Of a DNA stretch of 11,914 nt, positions 1-9,868 are shown in pieces; the stretch's first letter is position 1, and every line of letters starts with the position of its first letter. The translations under genes were made by a program, and so were the position numbers. Below the pieces are notes generated by a model that saw only the letters and a program-made list of their open reading frames with translations, was not told the DNA's origin and made no database searches. Source of the stretch: Acidobacteriota bacterium (GTDB lineage: Bacteria; Acidobacteriota; Blastocatellia; Pyrinomonadales; Pyrinomonadaceae); contig QHXH01000240.1 in the NCBI GenBank assembly GCA_003222855.1, positions 1-11,914 on the forward strand, given 5' to 3'.

Positions 1-1
1 T

Positions 2-472
2 GCAGACCTTGGCCCAATAGATTTGAGTGCCGGCACATTCACGCGCATCACGAGCACTCCAGCGAGCCGCGCGCCCTCGCCGGGATCGGGGTCGGGAGCA
101 AGCTCGATTCCTCCCTTCATCGCTGACGATAATCGCGACGCCACGATTACTGATAATGGTCAGAGGATCGCTTTTATCTCAACCAGAGATCTCGTTCCCG
201 GTGGAAATACAGATGCAAATCCGGAAGTCTTTATCTTCAATCGCAGCACCTCTGCGTTTACGCAAGTCACGACTACGACGACGACTTCTCTTAACAATCC
301 GATTTTCAGTTCCAATCCCTCGCTGTCGGGGGACGGTTCGGTGCTGACGTTCATCTCGAACGCGAATCTCACCTCAAACAACGACGATGGCGGCGGCTTA
401 AGTAATGCCGAAATCTATGTAGCGAACTTTAACGGCACAACCGTCAGCGGGCTGCGGCAGGCCGAGCGTTAG
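2..472 (+). CDS. N-terminal fragment of a TolB/PD40-like beta-propeller protein (5' end outside window, frameshifted 3' end)
   Basis: The reading frame is open from the first bases of the window, so the true start and any signal peptide lie upstream; an in-frame TTG at 23 is probably not the start. The translation has typical PD40/WD40-like propeller blades: a 'DNGQRIAFIST' strand, then 'NPEVFIFNRSTSAFTQVT', then 'SLSGDGSVLTFISNANLT' followed by 'NAEIYVANFNGTTVSGLRQ'. Such blades form TolB-like propellers in exported proteins. The frame ends at a TAG at 470-472, exactly where the pattern should continue. It does continue in the next frame (+1) with 'LSRDGRFIGFESLASD'. I therefore read this as the first half of one gene running to 2645. 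Its binding partner cannot be told from sequence. The fold call is firm; the role is not. Confidence 0.8.
   Translation, partial: ADLGPIDLSAGTFTRITSTPASRAPSPGSGSGASSIPPFIADDNRDATITDNGQRIAFISTRDLVPGGNTDANPEVFIFNRSTSAFTQVTTTTTTSLNNPIFSSNPSLSGDGSVLTFISNANLTSNNDDGGGLSNAEIYVANFNGTTVSGLRQAER
423..472 (+). other. Frameshift joining the two halves of the propeller/DUF4214 gene
   Basis: The upstream half is read in frame 2 until the TAG at 470-472. The downstream half is open in frame 3 from after a TAG at 420-422. The break must therefore lie within 423-472, and protein content suggests about 455-470. Restoring one protein needs removal of one base or addition of two. No long homopolymer lies in this interval; the CCCC at 473-476 is just beyond the stop. 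A sequencing or assembly error and a genuine disabling mutation are both possible. Confidence 0.8.
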
Positions 473-617
473 CCCCGACCCAACGGCGAGCTCAATTCTC
501 CTTACGTTCGGACATCGATTAAGTCGTGACGGCAGGTTTATCGGGTTCGAGTCGCTGGCCAGCGATCCGAAAGGCAACGGAACGAACACCAATTTTTATG
601 CTCCGTTTGTTTATGAC

Positions 618-2645
618 ATGACGACGGATACGTTCGCCCAGCTGGGACCGCGAGCGACCAGCACGCAGATCGATCCGGTGCTTCATGTTCCGGTGTTCAC
701 GGATTACGATGCAGCGCTGCATCCGGCATCGGTAATGTGGACGTCGGCGCTCAACTACAAATCTGACGGCACCCTGGTTACCGATAGTACGGGATTAAAT
801 CCTGAGAGTGATGCGCAAATTTTTCTGGCGCCGTTGCCGGCCCAAACCACCGGACCTTTCACGCGCATTTCAAACTTTCCGCTAGTCGGCGGCGGGACCG
901 GCGCTATCGCCAGCAACAGTCGCCGGCGCTTCGCGTTCACTCGTCAGGGTGAATTAGGCCTGGGAAATCTGGACGGGTCTAACGAAGTCTTTTACGAATT
1001 ATCGCCACCCATCACGACGGAATCGACCGGTACGCTCTCGTTATTCACCGGCGCCAGCCTGATGACGGTTCCGGTCGCAAGTCCGACTGCGACTCCAAGT
1101 CCAAATGTCAGTCCGACTCCGAGTCCGAGTCCCAGTCCTTCGCCGAGTCCATCAGTTAGTCCCAATGCTGTTCCAGTTGGATTGGCGGCGGGCGAGGTAG
1201 GTGTCGCCCAGGCGACGATTAGTCTGGCTCCGTCAAGCGCGACCGTCAGTAACGCGAATGCTTCCGAATCGAAGCGCGCTCCCTCACTGCCCATCGAATT
1301 GAATGGAGTTTCAGTTTCAATTAATGGGGCTGCGTGCGGACTTTACGCGGTGAGCTCTTCGCAGATTAGATTCGTCGTGCCAATCGGACTGACAGCAGGC
1401 GTCTATCCGCTCGCTATCAACAACAACGGCACCGTAATTCGCGGCGCGCTCACCATTGTCGGCGCGCAGCCGGATATCTTCACCAGCACGAATGGACCAG
1501 GCGGACGGGCCTTAGTGTGCAATGCGACCAACCCGGCAGTGTGCACTCCCGAACCGTTCACGGTAACCACGAACGACGGCACCGGTACTCAAGCTGCAAC
1601 CATCCTGCGCGTGTCCCTGACCGGTGTGCGCAACACTTTGCCCAGTAGTATCACTGCGACGATCGGGACCACCGCCATAATCGCGAGCAGCAACTCGACT
1701 TCCGATCTGCCGGGCACAGATCTCGTTACTTTTACCTTACCTTCGACGGTTGACGTCGGCGATCTGCCGATAGTGATAACCGTCGGCGTTGCATCCAGTC
1801 GCGACAGCAGCACGGCGCCGCACATCACGATTAACGCAGGCGCTTCGCCCCTCCCGAATCAGATTGATGGGACTGCGTTCTTTGTCCGTCAGCAATATCT
1901 GGACTTTTTGAATCGCGAACCTGATGCGGCCGGTAACGCTTTCTGGCAGAACGAAATCAGCTCCTGCGGCGGCGATGCGCAATGCATTCAGGTCAAGCGC
2001 ATCAATACGTCCGCGGCATTCTTCTTATCGATCGAGTTTCAGCAAACCGGTTATCTGGTGTATCGAACTTACAAAGCTGCTTACGGCAATCTGCCGAATT
2101 CGCCGGTGCCAATTACACGTCAGCAATTCCTGCCCGACACGCGCGAGATTGGTAACGGCGTGATCGTCAATCAAGGTGATTGGCAGAAACAGTTGGAAGA
2201 TAACAAGATTGCGTACTTTGCTGATTTTGTCACGCGATCACAATTCACCGGAGCCTACCCGGCGAACTTAACTGCGCAAGGGTTCGTCGACCAGCTTTAC
2301 ACCAACGCAGGCATTGCGCCGGCTTCAGCGCCGAATCGCGCCGCGGCCATCAGCGAATTCAATTCCGCGCCGCCCACAGACAGCGCCGCGCGGGCGCGCG
2401 CGTTGCGGCTGGTCGCTGAAGATTCCATGCTCTACCAGCAGGAATTTAATCGCGCATTTGTGCTGATGGAGTACTTCGGTTATCTGCAACGCAATCCAAA
2501 CGATCCTCCGGAGTCGACGCTCGATTACCAGGGCTACAATTTCTGGCTGGGCAAACTGAACCAATTCAACGGCGATTACATCAAGGCCGAAATGGTGAAA
2601 GCCTTCATCTCTTCCAGCGAATATCGTCAGCGGTTCGGGCAGTAG
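618..2645 (+). CDS. C-terminal part of secreted propeller protein: PD40 blades, Ser-Pro linker, TIGR03437-like region, DUF4214
   Basis: Numbering is from the ATG at 618, but the frame is open back to 423 and residues before the ATG ('LSRDGRFIGFESLASD') fit the same propeller, so this ATG is internal to the original gene. Residues 1-150 hold the last propeller blades. Residues 155-182 are a Ser-Pro-Thr linker. Residues about 200-405 resemble the Ig-like TIGR03437 domain common in Acidobacteriota ('LPIELNGVSVSINGAACGLY', then 'RFVVPIGLTAGVYPLAI'). Residues 417-675 are a DUF4214 region opening with 'FFVRQQYLDFLNREPDAAG', containing C450-x5-C456 and ending 'EMVKAFISSSEYRQRFGQ'. The DUF4214 region is closely related to those at 5068-5900 and 6203-6990. 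The protein is probably extracellular or surface-bound; its ligand is unknown. If the frameshift is real, this half would lack its export signal. Confidence 0.85.
   Translation: MTTDTFAQLGPRATSTQIDPVLHVPVFTDYDAALHPASVMWTSALNYKSDGTLVTDSTGLNPESDAQIFLAPLPAQTTGPFTRISNFPLVGGGTGAIASNSRRRFAFTRQGELGLGNLDGSNEVFYELSPPITTESTGTLSLFTGASLMTVPVASPTATPSPNVSPTPSPSPSPSPSPSVSPNAVPVGLAAGEVGVAQATISLAPSSATVSNANASESKRAPSLPIELNGVSVSINGAACGLYAVSSSQIRFVVPIGLTAGVYPLAINNNGTVIRGALTIVGAQPDIFTSTNGPGGRALVCNATNPAVCTPEPFTVTTNDGTGTQAATILRVSLTGVRNTLPSSITATIGTTAIIASSNSTSDLPGTDLVTFTLPSTVDVGDLPIVITVGVASSRDSSTAPHITINAGASPLPNQIDGTAFFVRQQYLDFLNREPDAAGNAFWQNEISSCGGDAQCIQVKRINTSAAFFLSIEFQQTGYLVYRTYKAAYGNLPNSPVPITRQQFLPDTREIGNGVIVNQGDWQKQLEDNKIAYFADFVTRSQFTGAYPANLTAQGFVDQLYTNAGIAPASAPNRAAAISEFNSAPPTDSAARARALRLVAEDSMLYQQEFNRAFVLMEYFGYLQRNPNDPPESTLDYQGYNFWLGKLNQFNGDYIKAEMVKAFISSSEYRQRFGQ
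1080..1163 (+). repeat. Ser-Pro coding microsatellite (AGTCCN-type hexamers)
   Basis: This stretch is built mainly of imperfect hexamers of the AGTCCG/AGTCCC/ACTCCG type, coding for alternating Ser/Thr-Pro (residues 155-182 of the protein starting at 618). It is a flexible linker between the propeller and the Ig-like region. The unit is a multiple of three, so slippage would alter linker length without breaking the frame. Confidence 0.8.
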
Positions 2646-2651
2646 CTTTGG

Positions 2652-2697
2652 GTAGCGCAAATTGCTAATTTGCGGCCCGCAAGTTAACTTGCGCTAC
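2652..2697. repeat. Nested palindromic (REP-like) element between two genes
   Basis: The outer ends GTAGCGCAA (2652-2660) and TTGCGCTAC (2689-2697) are perfect inverted repeats. Inside are two hairpins: GCAAATT-GCT-AATTTGC at 2657-2673, and the perfect palindrome GCAAGTTAACTTGC at 2679-2692. The element takes up almost all of the 53-base gap after the stop at 2643-2645 and ends one base before the ATG at 2699. It can fold either as one long stem or as two tandem hairpins, as REP-type elements do. It could shape termination or mRNA stability. No transposase gene is nearby. Confidence 0.8.
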
Positions 2698-2698
2698 T

Positions 2699-3826
2699 AT
2701 GCGCGTAGGACTCGACGGTTCTTCACTGTGCGGCCCGCTCACCGGTGTCGGCCATTACACCTTTGAACTCGCGCGCGCATTGGCTGTCAATTATCCTTCA
2801 GATCAATTCGAATTAGTTTCTCCCAAACCATTTCATCCGCAGTTAGTTGAGCAGAGTGCCCGCGATCGTCTGCCCAATCTGGACTTCATTAATCCAGCAT
2901 CGTCGATCAAGCGCGGGCGTTGGTGGTCATTCGATTTGCCGCGTTACCTAAGACGAGCCGGACTCGATCTGTTTCACGGAACCAATTACGAAATTCCGCT
3001 CTGGCGGCGGCGTCGCACCGTCGTGACGGTCCACGATCTTTCATCGCTCTTATATCCACAGTTACACCGCCGGCCGCTGGCGCGGAGAATGCGTCTGCGT
3101 CTTCCGCTCGGGGTGAGAATGGCAAAGGCGATCATCACACCGACTGAGGCTGTGAGGCGTGAGTTGTATTCGCATCTTAAGGTGAAGCCAAAGAAAGTCA
3201 CTGCGATTCATGAAGCCCCGCGTGAATCCTTTCGGCCAATGTCGCTCGATGAAAGTTTCAGTACCAGAGCGCGACTCGGCGTGGAAGATGGTTTTCTGCT
3301 GTTTGTTGGAACCCTGGAGCCGCGGAAAAATCTGTTGACGCTCTTAAAAGCATTTGCCCACGTTCTTCGCGATACTCGCCTTCGATCTCAGTTGGTCGTC
3401 GCCGGAGGCGAGGGCTGGCTGATGGAAGAAACGTTTTCATTTGTCAGCGCCGCGGGAATTGGCGATCGCGTGAGGCTGATTGGCTACGTTAACGACGACG
3501 AGTTGCGGGCGCTCTATTCGTCCTGCCGGGCATTCATCTACCCGTCGCTCTACGAAGGCTTCGGTTTGCCGCCTCTGGAAGCGCTGGCCTGCGGCGCACC
3601 CGTAATTGCCAGTCGCATTGCGGCACTGGAAGAGACCATGGGTGACGCAGCAATGCTGGTCGATCCGCTGGATGTTCATTCGCTCGCGGCGGCGATCACC
3701 GACGTTTTTGAAAACGAGAAACAACGAAAGAAATTGATTGCGGCTGGTCCGGCTCACGCTGCCAGGTTTTCGTGGGAGAAAGCAGCGCAGTCAACGTACG
3801 AGGTTTACCAGAATGTCTTGAGCTAG
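2699..3826 (+). CDS. GT4-family (GT-B fold) glycosyltransferase
   Basis: An intact 375-residue protein, a normal length for the family. The N-terminus 'MRVGLDGSSLCGPLTGVGHY' has the glycine-rich acceptor-side loop (G12-G18) seen in GT4 mannosyl/glucosyltransferases. 'VVTVHDLSSLLYP' (108-120) follows. The C-terminal Rossmann domain opens with 'FLLFVGTLEPRKNLLTLLKA' (199-218), where R209/K210 are the usual phosphate-contacting residues. The E-x7-E nucleotide-sugar motif is complete: E286 and E294 in 'YEGFGLPPLEALACG'. There is no signal peptide or membrane span, so it acts in the cytoplasm or on the inner membrane face. The start is set by the conserved MRVGLDG end. No Shine-Dalgarno sequence is visible because a palindrome abuts the ATG. 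The likely role is adding a sugar from an NDP-sugar to a surface polysaccharide or glycolipid; donor and acceptor cannot be told. Confidence 0.93.
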   Translation: MRVGLDGSSLCGPLTGVGHYTFELARALAVNYPSDQFELVSPKPFHPQLVEQSARDRLPNLDFINPASSIKRGRWWSFDLPRYLRRAGLDLFHGTNYEIPLWRRRRTVVTVHDLSSLLYPQLHRRPLARRMRLRLPLGVRMAKAIITPTEAVRRELYSHLKVKPKKVTAIHEAPRESFRPMSLDESFSTRARLGVEDGFLLFVGTLEPRKNLLTLLKAFAHVLRDTRLRSQLVVAGGEGWLMEETFSFVSAAGIGDRVRLIGYVNDDELRALYSSCRAFIYPSLYEGFGLPPLEALACGAPVIASRIAALEETMGDAAMLVDPLDVHSLAAAITDVFENEKQRKKLIAAGPAHAARFSWEKAAQSTYEVYQNVLS

Positions 3827-3885
3827 CGAGTGCTGGGAAGTATCTTGCTCTGGCTAAACGGGGGTAAGAGACTGAGCAAAGAGAT

Positions 3886-4041
3886 CAGTACCGGGAGCGG
3901 TGATTGCGACTGGAGCGCAAGCGTCCTCGCTGGCAATCACTCGTCGAGACAACGCGGCAACCGGGACGGTTGCGCTCCAGTCCGACCCGGTCGCTACCGC
4001 TCCCGGTACTGACTCCATCACCCTGAAGTTGGTACTCTAAC
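3886..4041. repeat. Inverted-repeat element, copy 1, with shared 16-bp tail
   Basis: The terminal repeats are perfect: CAGTACCGGGAGCGGT (3886-3901) and ACCGCTCCCGGTACTG (3996-4011). A second nested pair is also perfect: GACTGGAGCGCAA (3908-3920) and TTGCGCTCCAGTC (3970-3982). The element is followed by ACTCCATCAC and, after a few bases, by AAGTTGGTACTCTAAC (4026-4041). The right half (about 3985-4019) is the exact reverse complement of 4811-4845 in copy 2, and the 16-base tail recurs unchanged at 4967-4982. The element sits between the convergent ends of the genes at 2699-3826 and 4081-4773, and its strong stem could act as a transcription barrier from both sides. No transposase is encoded; it resembles a MITE or REP-like sequence. 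Confidence 0.85.
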
Positions 4042-4080
4042 GCGCGACATCTCGAGAAACGTCCACCGCGCGAATCCGCT

Positions 4081-4773
4081 TCACTTCCAATATCTCAACC
4101 GGCACATCCGCAGCAAGGTTTTCGAAAACGCCCAGCCAAACTTTATTAATTTCGCGTGCGACTTACCCGACTGTCGCGCCTGGTAATGAAAGGGCACCTC
4201 TTTGATTCGGCCGCCGCTTACGTGAATCCTCACCAATATCTCCTCAAGCGCATCGAAATCTCTCGCGCGCAAATCCAGAGTGGCTAGAACCTTCCGATCG
4301 TACATGCGAAAGCCGCTCGAAAGATCACGCAACTTCATACCGAGCAATAGCGCATACGAACGATTCAAGAGCGTGCTGAGGATGCGACGGCCAATCGCCA
4401 TGTCCGCCTGGCCGCCCGCGACATAGCGCGAGGCAATCAGCAGATCTGAGTTCGATCGCTCTCGCCAAAAATCTTTGAGAAACACCGGCGGGTGCGAGAG
4501 GTCGGCGTCCATCGTGGCTACGTAAGGCGCGCTCGCGGCGGCAAACCCTGCGAGCAGGGCGCCGCCATAACCACGCTCACTCTGTTCGACCACGAGCGCG
4601 CTAAGCTGGTGCGCAACCAATTTCGAATTATCGGTTGAGCCGCCGTCGACAACAATGATTTCTGCGCGCACGCCAAGTTCGTCGATCACTTCACGAATCA
4701 GCGGCAACAGCAGGCGAAGGTTCTCGGCTTCATTAAGAGCCGGGATTACGATGCTGAGGTCAGGCATGGACAC
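4081..4773 (-). CDS. GT2-family polyprenyl-phosphate sugar transferase (DPM1-like)
   Basis: An intact 230-residue GT-A glycosyltransferase. 'LSIVIPALNEAENLRLLLPL' (6-25) is the nucleotide-binding start, with 'IIVVDGGSTDNS' (39-50) next. 'MDADLSHPP' (88-96) carries the D89-x-D91 metal/sugar-nucleotide motif. 'DLSSGFRMYDR' (150-160) and 'RQSGKSHAK' (200-208) match dolichol-/polyprenyl-phosphate mannosyl- or glucosyltransferases. There is no C-terminal membrane span, so it is the short soluble DPM1-type form. The expected reaction is transfer of a hexose from GDP- or UDP-sugar to a lipid phosphate on the cytoplasmic face of the membrane; the exact sugar is not visible. The start is GTG at 4773, with an in-frame ATG six bases further in (4767) as an alternative; the upstream AAGAG is a weak ribosome-binding site. 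The gene is bracketed by the two related repeat elements at 3886-4041 and 4811-4982. Confidence 0.92.
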   Translation of the reverse strand: MSMPDLSIVIPALNEAENLRLLLPLIREVIDELGVRAEIIVVDGGSTDNSKLVAHQLSALVVEQSERGYGGALLAGFAAASAPYVATMDADLSHPPVFLKDFWRERSNSDLLIASRYVAGGQADMAIGRRILSTLLNRSYALLLGMKLRDLSSGFRMYDRKVLATLDLRARDFDALEEILVRIHVSGGRIKEVPFHYQARQSGKSHAKLIKFGWAFSKTLLRMCRLRYWK

Positions 4774-4810
4774 GACTCTTGCCAGCGGTGTCAGAGCCCC
4801 GACTTTAGTC

Positions 4811-4982
4811 GATGGAGTCAGTACCGGGAGCGGTAGCGACCGGGTAACAATTTCTGCAATCTCGATCCTGGTGATGCGTTACGACCCGGTCACATCCACC
4901 ACCCCACGCGGGCTGCCCGCGTGGGGACCCCGGTCCGCTCGCGGTACTGACTCCATCACGCCAAACAAGTTGGTACTCTAAC
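4811..4982. repeat. Inverted-repeat element, copy 2, with embedded perfect palindrome and shared tail
   Basis: The ends GATGGAGTCAGTACCGGG.. (from 4811) and ..GGTACTGACTCCATC (to 4957) form inverted repeats of about 23 bases with one mismatch. The first 35 bases are the exact reverse complement of the right half of copy 1 (about 3985-4019). The middle differs from copy 1 and contains a perfect 25-base palindrome at 4902-4926. The tail AAGTTGGTACTCTAAC (4967-4982) is identical to, and in the same orientation as, the tail of copy 1. The element occupies most of the region directly upstream of the glycosyltransferase gene starting at 4773, so that gene's promoter must overlap it or lie in the short interval 4774-4810. 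Confidence 0.85.
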
Positions 4983-5016
4983 ACACAGTAAAATTCATAG
5001 ATTACCGAAAATAAGA

Positions 5017-5039
5017 AAGGCTAACTCAAGGTTAGCCTT
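5017..5039 (-). terminator. Intrinsic terminator of the small DUF4214 gene
   Basis: Perfect 9-bp arms AAGGCTAAC and GTTAGCCTT enclose a 5-base loop. On the minus strand the stem is followed by TCTTATTTT, a U-rich tail. It lies about 28 bases past the stop codon at 5068-5070. On the plus strand the hairpin is followed by CTCATTTT, so some bidirectional activity is possible. Confidence 0.75.
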
Positions 5040-5067
5040 CTCATTTTAGTCCCAAGGTGTAATCGCG

Positions 5068-5604
5068 TTAGAACCTGCCGCGATATTCGGATGATTCGAT
5101 AAACGCTTTTACCATTTCGGCATTGATGAAATTGCCGTTGAATTGGTTCAGTTTCGTCAGCCAGAAGTCGTACCCTGTGTAATCAGTGTCCTGACCGCCG
5201 TTTGGATCGCGACGCAAGTAGCCGAAGTACTGCATCAGCACGAAGGCGCGATTCAGTTCCTGCTGTTGCAGAGAGGCGTTTTCGGCCACGTCACGTAACG
5301 CGCGTCCGCGCGCCGCCACGTCGCTAATATCCGCGGCGTTGTTGAATTCACCAATGGCAGTATTCCTGTCTGTTGCTGAAGGAGTCACACCGACTTTTGT
5401 AAATAGCTGATCGACAAATGTTGCCGGCGCCATTGAAGTCGGATACGCGGTAGTAAATCGCGACCGCTGCACGAATGCCTGACTGAATGCAACCTTGTTG
5501 GCCTCAAGTTGTTGTTGCCAATTTCCCTGATTCACAATCACGCCATTACCGATCTGCTTCACGTCGGGTGTGAACTCCGGCAATCGGATGCGATCCGCCA
5601 AGCG
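5068..5604 (-). CDS. C-terminal part of the small DUF4214 protein (after a frameshift)
   Basis: This frame carries the second half of the gene that starts at 6028. It is open upstream to an ATG at 5736, but the residues before about 5604 match nothing expected, so genuine coding in this frame begins near 5580-5604. From there the sequence 'RLPEFTPDVKQIGNGVIVNQ' follows directly on the DUF4214 pattern seen in the protease at 6203-9667 ('RFNEFLPDTQKIGQGVIVNQ'). It ends with 'NRAFVLMQYFGYLRRDPN', 'GYDFWLTKLNQFNGNFINAE' and 'MVKAFIESSEYRGRF', the second DUF4214 helical unit. No separate ribosome-binding site fits this half, so if the frameshift is real it is probably not translated. An intrinsic terminator follows at 5017-5039. 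Confidence 0.8.
   Translation of the reverse strand, partial: RLADRIRLPEFTPDVKQIGNGVIVNQGNWQQQLEANKVAFSQAFVQRSRFTTAYPTSMAPATFVDQLFTKVGVTPSATDRNTAIGEFNNAADISDVAARGRALRDVAENASLQQQELNRAFVLMQYFGYLRRDPNGGQDTDYTGYDFWLTKLNQFNGNFINAEMVKAFIESSEYRGRF
5546..5604 (-). other. Frameshift in the small DUF4214 gene
   Basis: The first frame reads '..YGDSNQTSTLGGSHPI' and then loses similarity, ending at 5546. The next frame picks up with 'RLPEFTPDVKQIG', which is the expected continuation by comparison with the protease paralogue. The break is best placed at about 5580-5592. Restoring the frame needs removal of one base or addition of two. There is no long homopolymer at the site. Confidence 0.78.
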
Positions 5605-6028
5605 TTGACGTCTGGTTGGAATCTCCATACGCTGACTTGTACATCCGCTCGACCAGGTAACCTGTCTGCTGAAATTCAATCGACAGAAAAAAGGCGCCAG
5701 ATGTATTGATTCGCGCAACTGATGTGCAGGCTGCATTGCTGCCGCAGCCGGTAATCTGGCCCAGCCAAAACTGAAATCCAGATGAGTCCGGCATGCGACT
5801 CAGAAAATCGATGTATTGTTCCTGGTTGAAAAAGTCTGCATCGTCGATGGTGATGAACTGTGGCGGGTTTGTCCCTGGTCTGACGCGCAGCGGCTTGACC
5901 TTAACGTTGCCGTAGAAAAGATCGGACGGCAGATTGGGATCGGATGTGACAATTTGCAGCGTCGGCGCCTGCGCGTAAGCAGCCAAAGTGGCGAGCGCGA
6001 CAATCAAGCTGGCTATGGTTAGTTTCAT
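5546..6028 (-). CDS. Secreted small DUF4214 protein, N-terminal part (frameshifted)
   Basis: The 160-residue frame starts at an ATG preceded by AGGAG five bases upstream (6034-6038), a good ribosome-binding site. Residues 1-21 are a clear Sec signal peptide, with a basic K2, a hydrophobic core 'LTIASLIVALATLAA' and a likely cut after AYAQA. A short linker (22-63) leads into DUF4214: 'DFFNQEQYIDFLSRMPDSSG' (65-84), C95-x5-C101, then 'ARINTSGAFFLSIEFQQTGY' (105-124). After about residue 149 the frame no longer matches the family; the remainder continues in another frame at 5068-5604. Joined, the protein would be about 310-320 residues and nearly pure DUF4214, unlike its multidomain neighbours. 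It is probably extracytoplasmic. DUF4214 has no settled biochemical function. Confidence 0.85.
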   Translation of the reverse strand: MKLTIASLIVALATLAAYAQAPTLQIVTSDPNLPSDLFYGNVKVKPLRVRPGTNPPQFITIDDADFFNQEQYIDFLSRMPDSSGFQFWLGQITGCGSNAACTSVARINTSGAFFLSIEFQQTGYLVERMYKSAYGDSNQTSTLGGSHPIAGVHTRREADR

Positions 6029-6087
6029 CTCTTCTCCTGATGCTCAATGGAAACTCAACCAGAAACGGGGCCGGCTCTGGTCCGGAT

Positions 6088-6102
6088 GGTGTTTGCAACA
6101 CC
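6088..6102. promoter_or_regulatory. Small palindrome in the leader of the DUF4214 gene
   Basis: GGTGTT-TGC-AACACC, with 6-bp arms, lies between the proposed -10 element (6117-6122) and the start codon at 6028. It could be a repressor-type operator or a leader hairpin. The sequence alone does not decide. Confidence 0.35.
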
Positions 6103-6116
6103 GTTGAGGTTTTTCG

Positions 6117-6146
6117 AGTTTAGCCGCCGGAATTGGGACCTGTCAA
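6117..6146 (-). promoter_or_regulatory. Sigma-70-like promoter of the small DUF4214 gene
   Basis: On the minus strand a perfect -35 TTGACA (6141-6146) is followed after 18 bases by TAAACT (6117-6122), a good -10 match. Transcription would begin near 6110, leaving a leader of about 80 bases before the ATG at 6028. This makes the gene independent of the protease gene that ends at 6203. Confidence 0.55.
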
Positions 6147-6202
6147 TATTTATTCCGGCCCGTGTAATCAGACGATTTGCGGGCGCTCTTGGCCGAGAAA
6201 AG

Positions 6203-9667
<3,465 letters not shown>

Positions 9668-9780
9668 TTCTGAAAAGCTTTGGATGCGCCAAATGGTCGG
9701 GCGCTGTCTTAGCGGCCAACAAATATACCGCAGGGATTGTTTGAATTACAGCGGAACGCGCGGTGGCTCAGGCGTCACCC

Positions 9781-9807
9781 GTGACACGCGCAGGATGCGC
9801 GTGCCAC
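9781..9807. repeat. Short GC-rich hairpin in the intergenic region
   Basis: GTGACACGCGCA (9781-9792) and TGCGCGTGCCAC (9796-9807) are inverted repeats with one mismatch around a GGA loop. A small GTCAC-CC-GTGAC palindrome (9774-9785) overlaps the left arm. It lies upstream of both divergent protease genes and looks like a dispersed palindromic repeat rather than a terminator, as there is no T-run. Confidence 0.6.
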
Positions 9808-9868
9808 ACCAAACTAACCCAATACCCGCCGAAGTAATGGTTCATTTTCGAAAACGAGGCTCCGCTTT

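Noticed and set aside
1080..1163. CRISPR-like or regulatory tandem repeat
   Set aside because: The repeat is in frame and codes for a Ser-Pro linker; there are no spacers.
3830..4012. A 60-codon open frame just after the GT4 gene
   Set aside because: It lies mostly within the inverted-repeat element, has no ribosome-binding site and its translation looks like no protein family.
4655..4981. A 108-codon open frame on the plus strand
   Set aside because: It is antisense to the start of the GT2 gene and runs through repeat copy 2; low-complexity translation.
3886..4982. Composite transposon around the GT2 gene
   Set aside because: No transposase or recombinase is encoded and no target-site duplication is visible; kept only as a repeat-bracketed gene.
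5605..5736. Start of the second DUF4214 half at the ATG at 5736
   Set aside because: Residues read from 5736 to about 5605 do not match the family, while the other frame does over the same bases.
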